Positions 41,037 through 51,278 of a stretch of 64,000 bases of DNA are shown here, one piece after another. Within the stretch, counting starts at the first letter, position 1; each line of letters opens with the position of its first letter. A model generated the notes under the pieces. It ran no database searches. It worked only from the letters and a program-made list of their open reading frames with translations, and was not told the DNA's origin. The translations under genes and the position numbers were made by a program. Source of the DNA: Paenibacillus oenotherae (lineage in GTDB: Bacteria; Bacillota; Bacilli; Paenibacillales; Paenibacillaceae); NCBI RefSeq assembly GCF_019443105.1, contig NZ_JAHZIJ010000014.1, positions 62,001 to 126,000 of the forward strand, written 5' to 3'.

Positions 41037-41549
41037 ATTAGCAGGGAACATCAAATCAACGATGAGATTCGGGCCAGAGAAGTACGTGTAGTAGGTGCTG
41101 AAGGGGAACAAATCGGAATCAAATTGTTGCGCGAAGCACTTCAGATGGCTATCGATGCCAATATGGACTTGGTCAACATCGCACCAACAGCCAAACCGCC
41201 TGTATGCCGCATCATGGATTACGGCAAATTCCGTTATGAGCAGCAGAAGAAAGAGAAAGAAGCAAGAAAGAACCAGAAGATCGTTGACATCAAGGAAGTT
41301 TGGTTCCGTGCCAACATTGACGAGAACGACTATCAGACGAAATTCCGCAATGTTGTCAAGTTCCTGAACGAAGGCGATAAAGTGAAATGCTCCGTGCGCT
41401 TCCGCGGTCGTGAGATTACACATGCCGCTGTCGGTCAACGAATACTGGACCGGCTTGCGAAGGAAGTTGCAGACTTGTGTGTCATGGAACGGGTGCCTAA
41501 GCTGGAAGGCCGAAGCATGATTATGATCCTGGCTCCTAAAAACAACTAA
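41037..41549 (+). CDS. infC: Translation initiation factor IF-3, AUU start
   Basis: Binds the 30S subunit and checks start codon and initiator tRNA. The 170-aa protein begins ISREHQINDEIRAREV. The start is an ATT at 41037, placed 8 bases after a perfect GGAGGT site; no ATG or GTG is available there. An AUU-type start is a known hallmark of infC and lets IF-3 repress itself. The N-domain (1-75), lysine-rich linker and C-domain (KVKCSVRFRGREITH) are complete. Confidence 0.96.
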   Translation: MSREHQINDEIRAREVRVVGAEGEQIGIKLLREALQMAIDANMDLVNIAPTAKPPVCRIMDYGKFRYEQQKKEKEARKNQKIVDIKEVWFRANIDENDYQTKFRNVVKFLNEGDKVKCSVRFRGREITHAAVGQRILDRLAKEVADLCVMERVPKLEGRSMIMILAPKNN

Positions 41550-41577
41550 CGATTATTTCCCTAAGGAGGAACACCAA

Positions 41578-41778
41578 ATGCCTAAAATGAAAACGCACAG
41601 CAGTCTGAAAGACCGCTTCAAAATTACCGGTACTGGTAAAGTGAAACGGTTCAAAGCTTACAAAAACCACTTGCTCTCCGGCAAGTCGGCTCGTCAGAAG
41701 CGCGTACTGGCTACTCAGCCGTTGATGGCTGCGGGCGACGTTCGCCGCTTGAAACAAGGTCTTTCCAACTTGAAGTAA
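41578..41778 (+). CDS. rpmI: Ribosomal protein L35
   Basis: 66-aa basic protein of the 50S subunit. MPKMKTHSSLKDRFKITGTG is the standard L35 start, and the whole sequence is full length. Ribosome site AAGGAGG. It lies 28 bases after infC and 51 before rplT in the conserved operon order. Confidence 0.97.
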   Translation: MPKMKTHSSLKDRFKITGTGKVKRFKAYKNHLLSGKSARQKRVLATQPLMAAGDVRRLKQGLSNLK

Positions 41779-41829
41779 TCCGCTAGCGGGATCTTATAGC
41801 TACAAACAACATTCGGGAGGTTTCTACTC

Positions 41830-42189
41830 ATGGCAAGAGTTAAAGGCGGATTCGTCCGCGCACGTCGTCGTAAAAGAATTTTGAAACTTGCAAAAGGTTA
41901 TTTCGGTTCCAAACACCGCTTATTCAAGACAGCTAAAGAGCAAGTGATGAAATCACTGCTCTACGCATACCGTGACCGCCGTCAACGGAAACGTGATTTC
42001 CGCAAACTGTGGATCGTTCGTATCAATGCTGCAGCTCGCCAGAACGGCTTGTCTTACAGCAAATTCATGTACGGCTTGAAACAAGCTGGCGTTGAAGTAA
42101 ACCGCAAGATGCTTGCTGACCTTGCTGTTAATGATATCAATGCGTTCAACTCGCTTGCAGGCATCGCCAAAGAAAAAGTTAACGCCTAG
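41830..42189 (+). CDS. rplT: Ribosomal protein L20
   Basis: 119-aa protein needed early in 50S assembly, and likely autoregulator of this operon through the leader. [20 protein letters not shown] and the C-terminal globular part ([20 protein letters not shown]) are canonical. Ends the operon before a strong terminator. Confidence 0.97.
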   Translation: MARVKGGFVRARRRKRILKLAKGYFGSKHRLFKTAKEQVMKSLLYAYRDRRQRKRDFRKLWIVRINAAARQNGLSYSKFMYGLKQAGVEVNRKMLADLAVNDINAFNSLAGIAKEKVNA

Positions 42190-42204
42190 ATCGAGGAATC
42201 AGAC

Positions 42205-42250
42205 AAGAACCTTCGAATCCGCTGTAATAGTGGCTTCGAAGGTTCTTTTT
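42205..42250 (+). terminator. Terminator of infC-rpmI-rplT
   Basis: AAGAACCTTCGAA pairs perfectly with TTCGAAGGTTCTT around a 17-base loop, followed by T5. Confidence 0.92.
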
Positions 42251-42328
42251 GTATCGCTTCTTCAGATTCAATTAAATTCCGCTAATAGGGGTGAAGATCA
42301 TGACTATTAGCGGATAATGTTACGGATG

Positions 42329-43912
42329 TTATGGAGCAAATGTATTGCCCTGCTCATCGACAAATACGGATTTAATAACCGTACGCTGATATTTGAAGCC
42401 TTCCGCTGTCTCTCCTTCGATCTCTGCGGTTACATTGTAAACGCCTGTTCCTTCCGTTGTCGGGATCGAAAGCTCATCCACTGCTGCAAGCTGCTGTTCC
42501 TGCTGCTTGATCCGTTTCTTGCCTTGCTTGCCACCGAGCTTCTCTGAATCTTTACCAATAAAGTCGATGCTGTATGTAACCTTCGTCTTCTCTGCCTTCA
42601 GTCCATCTGTCTTCACCTTCAATTTCTTGCTGCCTTGCTCCTTCTGAAGCTTCACTTTATTCTTGCCCTTAGTGTTATATGCGACGGTGAACAAATATGC
42701 GCTTGGCTCGCCGCTGGCTGCCGATACCTTCCACTCGCCTGCGCCAGGCTTGTTGATCGTTGCGGTATGATGCCATGCTCCGCTGAATACATCCTCATCC
42801 ACGAAAGAGGACACTTTCGCTTTGTGAACGGAGCCGTCCGGAGCTATAATCTCCAACTGGTGAAGGGGCTTGTCGCCTATCCAGTCAATGGTGACAGATG
42901 ACACGTCATTTTCAACGGTGAACGTTTCGGAAGCCTGTCCATCATGTTGTCCGCCGCGAACGAATGATTGGCTTTCCTGCTCTTCTTGTGGAGTCTCTTC
43001 CTTTTTCTTGTCCTTCGCGGATGCGATCTCAACCAGGCTGCTGGATTTGGCGGCAGCGGTCTGGAGCACGAGATAGGGCTTGAGCAGGTTGAAGGTATTG
43101 GAGCCTTGCTTCACGCTGCTATGGTTCCAGTTGCCGATTTTGACCATTGTGCCGTTCGGCAGATGCGCATTGGCGACCGTTACTACTCCGTCGTTGGCTC
43201 CATAGCTGGAGAGGTAGAGTCCGCCGAAGAAATGAGCCGTGCTGCCAGAGTTCCAGTCCTTTCCTGCGAAAGTGAAAAATTTGTTCTTCCCTGCATTGGG
43301 ATGGTTATTCGTGAGGGAACGGAAATAGGCCATATAGGACGTCTGCATGGAGTAGGTGCCGGGATTCTGGGCTCCGACCAGACTGGAGAGCCAGCTTGCC
43401 CAGCTGCTGTAGGCCAGATCCGCTAATTGGGAACCGTGATGCGGACTGCCCAGCGTAATGACGTTGGAGACATAGGGGTAAGCATTATAGTGAACAAGGG
43501 CACTCTGGGTATCCACACCACCTTTGCTGTGGGCGACAATAACGAGTTTTTTGCCGAAATACTCGCTGATTTCCTTGATCTTGGCAGCTAATAGCTGGCC
43601 GTTGTCCCACATGCTCTGGGATGTTCCGGTAATGTCGTGCAGATTGATGTACGCTGTTTGGTAACCGCTGTTGTAGGCAAACTGATACATATCGTTGTTG
43701 TCGTACCAGCTGGCGGCGCTGCCGTTCAAGCCGTGGACGAACAGGATGGCAGGCTTGCCGGGATCAATGACAGCGGGGTTGGTGCCGGGGGACCAGGAGC
43801 CGGGAATTCCGCCGGTGTTGGGATTGATTGCGCCTCCGGCTTGTGTTGGAACAATGAATACGGTTACAGCAAGTACCAAGGCGAGCAGTAGTGATGAGCC
43901 TTTCTTTAACAT
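42329..43912 (-). CDS. Secreted alpha/beta-hydrolase, lipase/esterase-like, with C-terminal beta domain
   Basis: 527-aa exported enzyme. The signal peptide (1-25) ends near PTQAGG. The hydrolase domain has the oxyanion motif FVHGLNGSA (58-66), nucleophile Ser129 in VAHSKGG, a candidate Asp in YGANDGVV and His in NWNHSSV, so the triad appears intact. After a Lys/Glu/Gln-rich linker (about 300-320) come two beta-rich regions resembling pre-peptidase or immunoglobulin-like modules. Substrate, lipid or polyester, is unknown. Strong ribosome site (GAAGGAGGAG). Confidence 0.85.
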   Translation of the reverse strand: MLKKGSSLLLALVLAVTVFIVPTQAGGAINPNTGGIPGSWSPGTNPAVIDPGKPAILFVHGLNGSAASWYDNNDMYQFAYNSGYQTAYINLHDITGTSQSMWDNGQLLAAKIKEISEYFGKKLVIVAHSKGGVDTQSALVHYNAYPYVSNVITLGSPHHGSQLADLAYSSWASWLSSLVGAQNPGTYSMQTSYMAYFRSLTNNHPNAGKNKFFTFAGKDWNSGSTAHFFGGLYLSSYGANDGVVTVANAHLPNGTMVKIGNWNHSSVKQGSNTFNLLKPYLVLQTAAAKSSSLVEIASAKDKKKEETPQEEQESQSFVRGGQHDGQASETFTVENDVSSVTIDWIGDKPLHQLEIIAPDGSVHKAKVSSFVDEDVFSGAWHHTATINKPGAGEWKVSAASGEPSAYLFTVAYNTKGKNKVKLQKEQGSKKLKVKTDGLKAEKTKVTYSIDFIGKDSEKLGGKQGKKRIKQQEQQLAAVDELSIPTTEGTGVYNVTAEIEGETAEGFKYQRTVIKSVFVDEQGNTFAP

Positions 43913-44101
43913 AATTCTCCTCCTTCATGGATAAGTTCAGTACCCATTATAAAGGGAGAACTTGCTGGATAATATATTAATTTAAAGAAATTAATTAAAT
44001 TTTAGGTAAAAATCAAAATTGCCGAAAAGAGGACAGAGATACAGTCCGATTGTTCCGGCATGGCATATGGTATAGGACAACGGGATAAGGAGGGAATACG
44101 C

Positions 44102-44503
44102 ATGCGCGTATCCAAAGAGCAAGCTCGCAAGCTTGTTGGCAAGACGATCTATGCGGTTCGCAAGGATGGCTCGATCGCTACGGGAAAGCTCGTTCGTGTG
44201 CATCGGAACAAGCTGTATTTGCAGCCGGTGGGCAAGGATAAAGGGAAAGTTGTTAGAACTAAAGCGATTTTGCCGCTCGTATTGTTCGATTTGCTTGCTA
44301 TCAGCACACTTCCATTTGCTTTCGGCGGCGGTTTTGGCGGAGGCTTCGGAGGGGGCTTTGGTGGAGGTGGATGTTGCGGTGGAGGCGGCTATGGACCCGG
44401 ACCAGTCGGTCCAGGGGCTTACGGCCCCTACAACGGCTTCGATGGCGGATGCTGTCAGCAGCCTTACGGCGGCGCCGGCGGCGGGTATAACAACTTTTAC
44501 TAG
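44102..44503 (+). CDS. Glycine-rich protein of unknown function
   Basis: 133-aa protein. Residues 1-65 are a conserved-looking basic domain (RVSKEQARKLVGKTIYAVRK) with beta character. Residues 66-80 are hydrophobic (LPLVLFDLLAISTLPFAF) and the rest is a Gly/Phe/Tyr-rich tail with GGGF repeats and paired cysteines (GGCCGG, GGCCQQ). Such tails occur in spore-coat or surface proteins, but no function can be given. The ATG at 44102 is set by AAGGAGGG; the ATG at 44060 precedes it. Confidence 0.75.
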   Translation: MRVSKEQARKLVGKTIYAVRKDGSIATGKLVRVHRNKLYLQPVGKDKGKVVRTKAILPLVLFDLLAISTLPFAFGGGFGGGFGGGFGGGGCCGGGGYGPGPVGPGAYGPYNGFDGGCCQQPYGGAGGGYNNFY

Positions 44504-44552
44504 GAGCAGCACGCAGGCTGCATAATGAATGCCGGGGCAACAGCCGCGGCAG

Positions 44553-45008
44553 CTAGAAAGGAAATTTCAGCGGTTTAATCATTTCATACAGCCTCAGCTC
44601 GGGATAATGGCGGATCGTCTTGTATCCGATACGGGCGTACAAACGTGATGCCCTGGGGTTGATATCATCTACGAATAAACGCGCTATGCTGCATCCTTGA
44701 GCACGTCCATATGCCTCACCTTGTGCCATCAGCATTGTGCCGGCTTGCTTGCCGCGGTGATTGGGATGAACGGCGAGCATGTCGAAGAGAAGTGTTTCAC
44801 CTATTGTCACAAGGTGAACAAATCCCTGAGGCTTGCTCGTTTTTGTTCGTGAGGATACGAAGGTGACGCCGCGTCGAAGCCGTTTGGGCAGATCTCTGAT
44901 TGTACTGGCATCGCGCGGATGCGCGGTATATGAGAGCGGGATCAGCTCCGTCTTGATTAAGCGGATGATCTCGGCATCATCGGTTCGCGGTCGCCTGAAT
45001 CTGATCAT
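44553..45008 (-). CDS. GNAT-family N-acetyltransferase
   Basis: 151-aa acetyl-CoA-dependent transferase. The core has FDMLAVHPNHRGKQAGTMLM (acetyl-CoA loop, about 84-103), then a helix and FVDDINPRASRLYARIGYKT, which is typical of GNAT motif B. Substrate unknown. The ribosome site is weak (GCGGGA). It is divergent from the T-box leader of ilvB. Confidence 0.85.
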   Translation of the reverse strand: MIRFRRPRTDDAEIIRLIKTELIPLSYTAHPRDASTIRDLPKRLRRGVTFVSSRTKTSKPQGFVHLVTIGETLLFDMLAVHPNHRGKQAGTMLMAQGEAYGRAQGCSIARLFVDDINPRASRLYARIGYKTIRHYPELRLYEMIKPLKFPF

Positions 45009-45157
45009 GAAATTATCCCGCCTTTAATTTATTTGGATACGATATGGAAGGTATGCCGATATCGTCATCCTGCATTGTATGACGGGGGCGGAGTGGATGC
45101 GCTTGTTAGGGCGGATTTCAGGCGGATAACTTTTTGCAGGGATACATAAGCTAGAAC
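45009..45157. other. Intergenic region before the ilv promoter
   Basis: Short non-coding stretch between the GNAT start and the ilvB promoter; nothing further seen. Confidence 0.4.
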
Positions 45158-45186
45158 TTGACGAACCGGAATGCGAAGCATATAAT
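45158..45186 (+). promoter_or_regulatory. Promoter of the ilv-leu operon
   Basis: TTGACG, exact 17-base spacer, perfect TATAAT. Transcription would start near 45193, at the beginning of the T-box leader. Confidence 0.85.
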
Positions 45187-45192
45187 AAGTTT

Positions 45193-45535
45193 TAAGCTAA
45201 TATTGTTATCTGCTATGAAGAGGACGAAGTGTTAAGGGCTCTTTTGCTCAGAGAGCGGACGGATCTGCTGCAACCGTCGCCAAAACCCCTTTCCAACGAG
45301 CTCACCTCGGAGCTGTTTCCCTGAAAAGACCGTAATCGTCTGAATGACGAATGGCGAATCGTATTAGGGGAAATCGTAGGGCACACGTTATTGTGCCAAG
45401 GTATGAACGATCGTGCACACCGTTCTTACCTATTGAGGTTGTATGCTGCGAGGCATATGACAAAGTTGGGTGGTACCACGAAAGAATAACCTTTCGTCCC
45501 TCTAGACGCTCCGGCGTCAGGGGACGAGAGGTTTT
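45193..45535 (+). ncRNA. T-box leader, leucine-type, of ilvB-ilvH-ilvC-leuA
   Basis: The leader has the AGAGAG stem I motif (45251), a specifier region where CTC (Leu) at 45301-45303 is followed by ACCTCGGAGC, the T-box sequence TGGGTGGTACCACG (45467-45480) and a terminator (AACCTTTCGTCCC paired with GGGGACGAGAGGTT, then T7). Uncharged tRNA-Leu binding should switch to the antiterminator. The CUC specifier is the same as in the B. subtilis ilv-leu leader. The specifier was placed by eye by analogy with known leaders. Confidence 0.92.
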
Positions 45536-45564
45536 TTTGTTTTTCTAGAGAGGAGGACGACTTG

Positions 45565-47310
45565 ATGGTCGCGCAAAATGCAACGTTAAGGTCAAAAGAA
45601 GAAATGATGGAAACAGCGAGAAAACCTGAGGTTATTACCGGTTCGGAAATTTTACTTCGCAGCTTGGTGTTGGAAGGTGTCGACTGTGTCTTCGGTTATC
45701 CGGGTGGAGCCGTATTGTACATCTATGACGCTATGCACGGTTATTCTGATTTCCAGCATCTGCTGACCCGCCACGAGCAAGGCGCAATCCATGCGGCTGA
45801 CGGCTATGCGCGTGCAAGCGGTAAAGTCGGCGTGTGTATTGCAACGTCGGGTCCGGGAGCGACAAACCTTGTGACTGGAATCGCAACTGCGTATATGGAT
45901 TCGGTGCCGCTCGTCGTTATTACGGGCAACGTCGCTACGAGCTTTATTGGAACGGATGCGTTCCAGGAAGCGGATATTACGGGCATAACGATGCCAATTA
46001 CCAAGCACAGCTACTTGGTGCGTGATGTCGAGGATCTGCCGCGCATCATTCACGAAGCATTCTATATCGCCAATACGGGCCGCAAAGGTCCGGTTCTCAT
46101 TGATATTCCCAAGGATGTCTCGGCTCAGAAGACTTTGTTCAAGCCGGTTACGGAAGTGAATATCCGCGGCTACAACCCGACTGTGACAGCTAACAAGCTT
46201 CAGGTCGACAAGATGATCAAAGCGATAGAGCAAGCGGAGCGTCCGGTCATTCTTGCCGGCGGCGGGGTTGTATATTCGGGCGGTCACGAGGAATTGCTGG
46301 AGTTCGTCACGAAATCGGGCATTCCCATTACGACGACATTGCTGGGACTCGGAGCATATCCGAGCGGTAAGGACTTGTGGGTAGGCATGCCGGGCATGCA
46401 CGGAACCTACACGGCAAACAAAGCGATTCAAGGCTCAGACCTTCTGATTAACATCGGGGCGCGGTTTGATGACCGTGTTACGATGAAGCTGAATGGCTTC
46501 GCTCCTCATGCGAAGATCGTTCATATTGATATCGATCCGGCCGAGATCGGCAAGAACGTGCCGACCGACATTCCGATCGTAGGCGATATCAAGACTGTTC
46601 TGCAGCAGGCCAACAAGGATGTCAAATGGGCAGGCAAAGCCGATGCATGGCGCGCCCAGATCGCGGAGTGGAAGCAGGATAAGCCGCTCAAGTACATTCC
46701 GTCTGACGTCGAGTTGAAGCCGCAATGGGTTGTCGAAATGATTCACGAGACGACCAAGGGCGAAGCGATTGTAACGACTGACGTTGGCCAGCATCAGATG
46801 TGGGCTGCGCAGTACTACCGCTTCAATAAGCCGCGTTCCTGGATTACATCCGGAGGCCTTGGCACGATGGGCTTTGGCTTCCCGTCGGCAATCGGCGCTC
46901 AGATGGCTCATCCGGATCGGCTCGTCGTTTCGATTAATGGCGACGGCGGCATGCAGATGTGCGCACAGGAGCTTGCGATCTGCGCGATTAACAACATTCC
47001 AGTCAAGGTAGCGATCATTAACAACCAGGTACTTGGAATGGTTCGTCAATGGCAGGAGATTATCTACGACAATCGATACAGCCATATCGACCTTGCAGGC
47101 AGCCCTGATTTCGTTAAGCTGGCTGAAGCATACGGCGTCAAAGCATTCCGTGCGTCCAATAAGGAAGAAGCGCGCGATGCTTGGATCGCAGCTATGGAGC
47201 ATCCGGGTCCTGCCGTAGTGGAATTCGTTGTCCGCAAGGGCGAGAACGTGTATCCGATGGTTACACAGGGCTCCACGATCGATGAAATGTTAATGGGGGA
47301 TTCGGAATGA
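45565..47310 (+). CDS. ilvB: Acetolactate synthase large subunit
   Basis: Thiamine-diphosphate enzyme making acetolactate (Val/Leu) and acetohydroxybutyrate (Ile). 581 aa from the ATG at 45565, chosen after GAGGAGG; a TTG at 45562 is adjacent. Typical blocks are VFGYPGGAVLYIYDAM with the catalytic Glu in RHEQGAIHAADGYARA, GPGATN, and the ThDP-binding GDGGMQMCAQELAICAINN. It overlaps ilvH by 4 bases. First gene behind the T-box leader. Confidence 0.96.
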   Translation: MVAQNATLRSKEEMMETARKPEVITGSEILLRSLVLEGVDCVFGYPGGAVLYIYDAMHGYSDFQHLLTRHEQGAIHAADGYARASGKVGVCIATSGPGATNLVTGIATAYMDSVPLVVITGNVATSFIGTDAFQEADITGITMPITKHSYLVRDVEDLPRIIHEAFYIANTGRKGPVLIDIPKDVSAQKTLFKPVTEVNIRGYNPTVTANKLQVDKMIKAIEQAERPVILAGGGVVYSGGHEELLEFVTKSGIPITTTLLGLGAYPSGKDLWVGMPGMHGTYTANKAIQGSDLLINIGARFDDRVTMKLNGFAPHAKIVHIDIDPAEIGKNVPTDIPIVGDIKTVLQQANKDVKWAGKADAWRAQIAEWKQDKPLKYIPSDVELKPQWVVEMIHETTKGEAIVTTDVGQHQMWAAQYYRFNKPRSWITSGGLGTMGFGFPSAIGAQMAHPDRLVVSINGDGGMQMCAQELAICAINNIPVKVAIINNQVLGMVRQWQEIIYDNRYSHIDLAGSPDFVKLAEAYGVKAFRASNKEEARDAWIAAMEHPGPAVVEFVVRKGENVYPMVTQGSTIDEMLMGDSE

Positions 47311-47792
47311 AGAAGCATACGATAGCCGTTCTCGTAAACGATCAGCCAGGCGTTCTGCAGCGTGTATCCGGCTTGTTCGGCCGCCGTGGCTTCAACATTG
47401 AAAGCATTACCGTCGGGACAAGCGAGGAAGCTGGCTTGTCCCGGATGGTAATCGTTACTTCTGGCGACGATAAAACGCTGGAGCAGGTTACGAAGCAATT
47501 GTACAAGCTTATTGATGTTATTAAAGTAGTGGATCTCAGCGCCAACCCTATGGTAGGCAGAGAACTGGCTCTTATTAAAGTAAATGCGGAGCCATCGTCA
47601 CGGCCGGAAATTCTCGGTGTTGTCGATACCTTCCGCGCAGCTGTTGTAGATATCGGAACGAACACCTTGATGGTTCAGGTGGTCGGCGACAGCGAGAAGA
47701 TCGATGCGATGGTTGAGCTTATGAAGCCATATGGCATTCGTGAACTGTCGCGTACTGGCGTGACGGCAATGATTCGCGGCAATCACCGTTAA
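47307..47792 (+). CDS. ilvH: Acetolactate synthase small (regulatory) subunit
   Basis: 161-aa subunit that activates IlvB and mediates valine feedback. The N-terminal ACT domain reads IAVLVNDQPGVLQRVSGLFGRRGFNIESI; the C-terminal domain ends ELSRTGVTAMIRGN. Starts within the ilvB stop (ATGA), so the two subunits are coupled. Confidence 0.95.
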   Translation: MKKHTIAVLVNDQPGVLQRVSGLFGRRGFNIESITVGTSEEAGLSRMVIVTSGDDKTLEQVTKQLYKLIDVIKVVDLSANPMVGRELALIKVNAEPSSRPEILGVVDTFRAAVVDIGTNTLMVQVVGDSEKIDAMVELMKPYGIRELSRTGVTAMIRGNHR

Positions 47793-47801
47793 CATGAACA
47801 A

Positions 47802-47870
47802 CCGCCCTCATTTGGGCGGGAGTTAAAGCGGGGGAGATCGGACCTGGCTTCCGATTATCCCTCCTTTAAC
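47802..47870 (+). promoter_or_regulatory. Paired hairpins between ilvH and ilvC
   Basis: A CCGCCC/GGGCGG stem (47802-47819) is followed by a longer imperfect stem with ends GTTAAAG and CTTTAAC (47822-47870). No long T-run is present. The position suggests mRNA processing or partial attenuation that sets ilvC expression apart. Confidence 0.6.
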
Positions 47871-47894
47871 ACCCGCTCAAAAGGGTTAAATTAA

Positions 47895-48905
<1,011 letters not shown>

Positions 48906-48949
48906 TCGATTAGCCGGCCACCGGTTGGCAATAATATGAATGACTAGTA

Positions 48950-49020
48950 ATCCCGGATTGTCGGGACGGCCCCACGTCACCTGTAGGTGATGTCTCGGGT
49001 CGCCCTCGCCTGTCCGGGAT
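48950..49020 (+). promoter_or_regulatory. Long hairpin between ilvC and leuA
   Basis: ATCCCGGA (48950-48957) pairs with TCCGGGAT (49013-49020). The tip is a CACCT/AGGTG stem with partial pairing between. There is no T-run. Probably an mRNA processing or stability element. Confidence 0.6.
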
Positions 49021-49045
49021 CATTCCGTTCGTGGAGGTGTAAGAG

Positions 49046-50590
49046 ATGCGCAAAATATATATTTTTGACACGACGCTCCGCGACGGTGAGCAATCTCCGG
49101 GCGTCAATCTGAATACGCAAGAAAAGGTCGAAATTGCTCTGCAGCTTGAGAAGCTTGGAGTAGACCGGATTGAAGCTGGGTTTCCAGCAGCTTCGCCTGG
49201 CGATCTTGCAGCGGTTAATGCGGTTGCCCGCGCTGTAAAGAATGCGTCTATTATCGGACTGTCACGCTCTCGCGAGCAGGATATCGATGCAGCACGTGAA
49301 GCGCTTAAAGGCGCGCAGGACCCATGCCTTCATTTGTTCCTGGCTACTTCGCCTATTCACCGGAAGCATAAGCTTCGGATGGAGAAGGAGCAGGTGCTAG
49401 AGACAGCTGAGCGGGCGATACGCTATGCGAAGCAATATTTTGACAAGATCGAATTCTCGCCGGAGGATGCGGGACGTACTGAGCTGGACTTCCTGTGCGA
49501 AGTGACGGCAATGGCGATTCGCGCCGGTGCGACTGTTGTGAACATACCGGATACGGTTGGCTACATGACGCCGTCTGAGTTCGGCAATATCTTCAAGACC
49601 TTGAAGTCGAATGTGGAAGGCATTGAGAAAATTCAGTTAAGCGCACATTGCCATGATGATCTGGGAATGGCTACGGCGAACGCGCTGGCTGCGATTCTGA
49701 ACGGTGCTGACCAAATTGAAGGCACAATCAATGGTATTGGTGAACGTGCCGGAAATACAGCGATTGAAGAGGTAGCGATGACGCTCGCGACTCGCGCCGA
49801 ATTCTTCCAGGCGACAACCTCGCTTCAATTGAAGGAGATCGCCAAGACGAGCCGTCTGGTCAGCAAGCTGACAGGCATGGTTGTTCCGGGCAACAAAGCA
49901 ATTGTAGGCGCGAATGCTTTTGCTCATGAGTCGGGTATTCATCAGGATGGGATGCTGAAGGAGAAAACGACTTACGAGATCATCTCGCCGGAGACGATTG
50001 GCCTCAAGGAATCCAAGCTCGTGCTGGGCAAGCATTCCGGTCGCCATGCATTCCGCGAGAAGCTGATCGATCTTGGCTATGAGCTGGAAGAAGAAGCGGT
50101 TAATGCAGCATTCGCGAAGTTCAAGGATCTTGCTGACAAGAAGAAGGACGTCAGTGACGAGGATATTCGCGCTCTGTTGGAGGAGAAGCTCATTGATACG
50201 CCTGAAGTCTTTACGCTGAAATCGCTTCAAGTGAACTACAGCAACCAATCCGTACCAGGTGCTACTGTAAGCATCGGTACAGGGGAGGGTGTTGTTGTCG
50301 AGAAGACAGCGGAAGGGAATGGCTCTGTAGATGCGATTTATAACGCGATAGATGCCGTTACAGGCGAGTCTGTAGAGCTTGAGGATTATTCCATCAAGTC
50401 CGTTTCGCAAGGCAAGGATGCGCTTGGTGAAGTGCATGTCGTGCTGAAGCAGGATGAAGTATCGGCGCAGGGCCGCGGCCTTAGCACTGATATTCTCGAA
50501 GCAAGCGCGCGCGCTTATATCGATGCGCTCAATCGGCTGATCGACAAACGCAAATCGCCAGGGCGGCGTGACAAGATGAGCTTGATCTAA
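49046..50590 (+). CDS. leuA: 2-isopropylmalate synthase
   Basis: First committed step of leucine synthesis: condenses acetyl-CoA with 2-oxoisovalerate. 514 aa, the long bacterial form. [15 protein letters not shown] at about 9-23 is the catalytic metal site; [18 protein letters not shown] and [11 protein letters not shown]-like blocks follow. The C-terminal regulatory domain begins near 390 and confers leucine feedback in this family. Ribosome site GGAGGTG. Part of the T-box-controlled operon; leuB is 3.2 kb downstream, separated by a two-component system. Confidence 0.96.
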   Translation: MRKIYIFDTTLRDGEQSPGVNLNTQEKVEIALQLEKLGVDRIEAGFPAASPGDLAAVNAVARAVKNASIIGLSRSREQDIDAAREALKGAQDPCLHLFLATSPIHRKHKLRMEKEQVLETAERAIRYAKQYFDKIEFSPEDAGRTELDFLCEVTAMAIRAGATVVNIPDTVGYMTPSEFGNIFKTLKSNVEGIEKIQLSAHCHDDLGMATANALAAILNGADQIEGTINGIGERAGNTAIEEVAMTLATRAEFFQATTSLQLKEIAKTSRLVSKLTGMVVPGNKAIVGANAFAHESGIHQDGMLKEKTTYEIISPETIGLKESKLVLGKHSGRHAFREKLIDLGYELEEEAVNAAFAKFKDLADKKKDVSDEDIRALLEEKLIDTPEVFTLKSLQVNYSNQSVPGATVSIGTGEGVVVEKTAEGNGSVDAIYNAIDAVTGESVELEDYSIKSVSQGKDALGEVHVVLKQDEVSAQGRGLSTDILEASARAYIDALNRLIDKRKSPGRRDKMSLI

Positions 50591-50665
50591 GCAGGATCCA
50601 TCTGTTCATATAATCGCGTATGCATGTAGATACCAAGCTGGTGAAAAGGCTGCAAAAGTGAAAAA

Positions 50666-50844
50666 GATGCAAAAGTGCAGGTATTCCGGGTGAAAGAAGC
50701 CATAGACGGTGGAATTCATGCGATAAAGCAGGAATTGAAGGCGTATTTGGTCGATATCTTCAAAATAAGGATAAATGCCTGCGCTTAGGCAGGCATTTAT
50801 CCTACAGTTGGCTGATACGAGAGAAAAAACTGTAGATTAGCAGG
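50666..50844. repeat. Four-palindrome intergenic element, copy E
   Basis: Positions 50666, 50717, 50778 and 50829 (steps 51, 61, 51). Right arms are GCAGG in all four; left arms are GATGC, CATGC, CCTGC and ACTGT. The third is perfect and lies within an exact 15-bp inverted repeat (AGGATAAATGCCTGC and its complement). Orientation cannot be read from the spacing because one end is a base longer than in the other copies. Confidence 0.75.
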
Positions 50845-50932
50845 CATATTTTCCGTATATGGAATCACGCCACGGGCACAGTATTTCAACAGCTTGAGAT
50901 CTATAGATGTCGTTTATGCAAACGTGTTTTTG

Positions 50933-50975
50933 CAGTCCATTTTCTCGATAGAGAGAATGGGCTGTTTTGTTTTAT
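50933..50975 (+). terminator. Terminator downstream of leuA
   Basis: CAGTCCATTTTCTC pairs with GAGAGAATGGGCTG around a GATA loop, followed by TTTTGTTTT. It lies 340 bases after leuA, beyond copy E, so copy E would be part of the ilv-leu transcript. Confidence 0.8.
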
Positions 50976-51006
50976 GTGAGTGATGGAAGGAGATTATATA
51001 TTGGTA

Positions 51007-51105
51007 CTGGTGGAGTGCTGGTGGAGTGCTGGTGGAGTGCTGGTGGAGTGCTGGTGGAGTGCTGGTGGAGTGCTGGTGGAGTGCTGGTGGAGTGCTGGTG
51101 GAGTG
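51007..51105. repeat. Perfect 11-bp minisatellite, nine copies
   Basis: CTGGTGGAGTG repeated nine times without a mismatch over 99 bases. The identity of all units indicates recent expansion, so copy number probably varies between strains. Confidence 0.95.
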
Positions 51106-51278
51106 ATGATTTAGTAATAGTGGAGAAATGATGATAGGGTGATGGTAGAATAAGGAAGAGTTAGTCGCAAGAGGGCGGAGATGGCTGGATTACCGCAGTA
51201 TATCTGGTCTAAAGCTTCTTTTGCCCATTATCCCTTTTGCTCAGATTAGGATGCTTCGGGCACCGTAGCTTGTATAAA

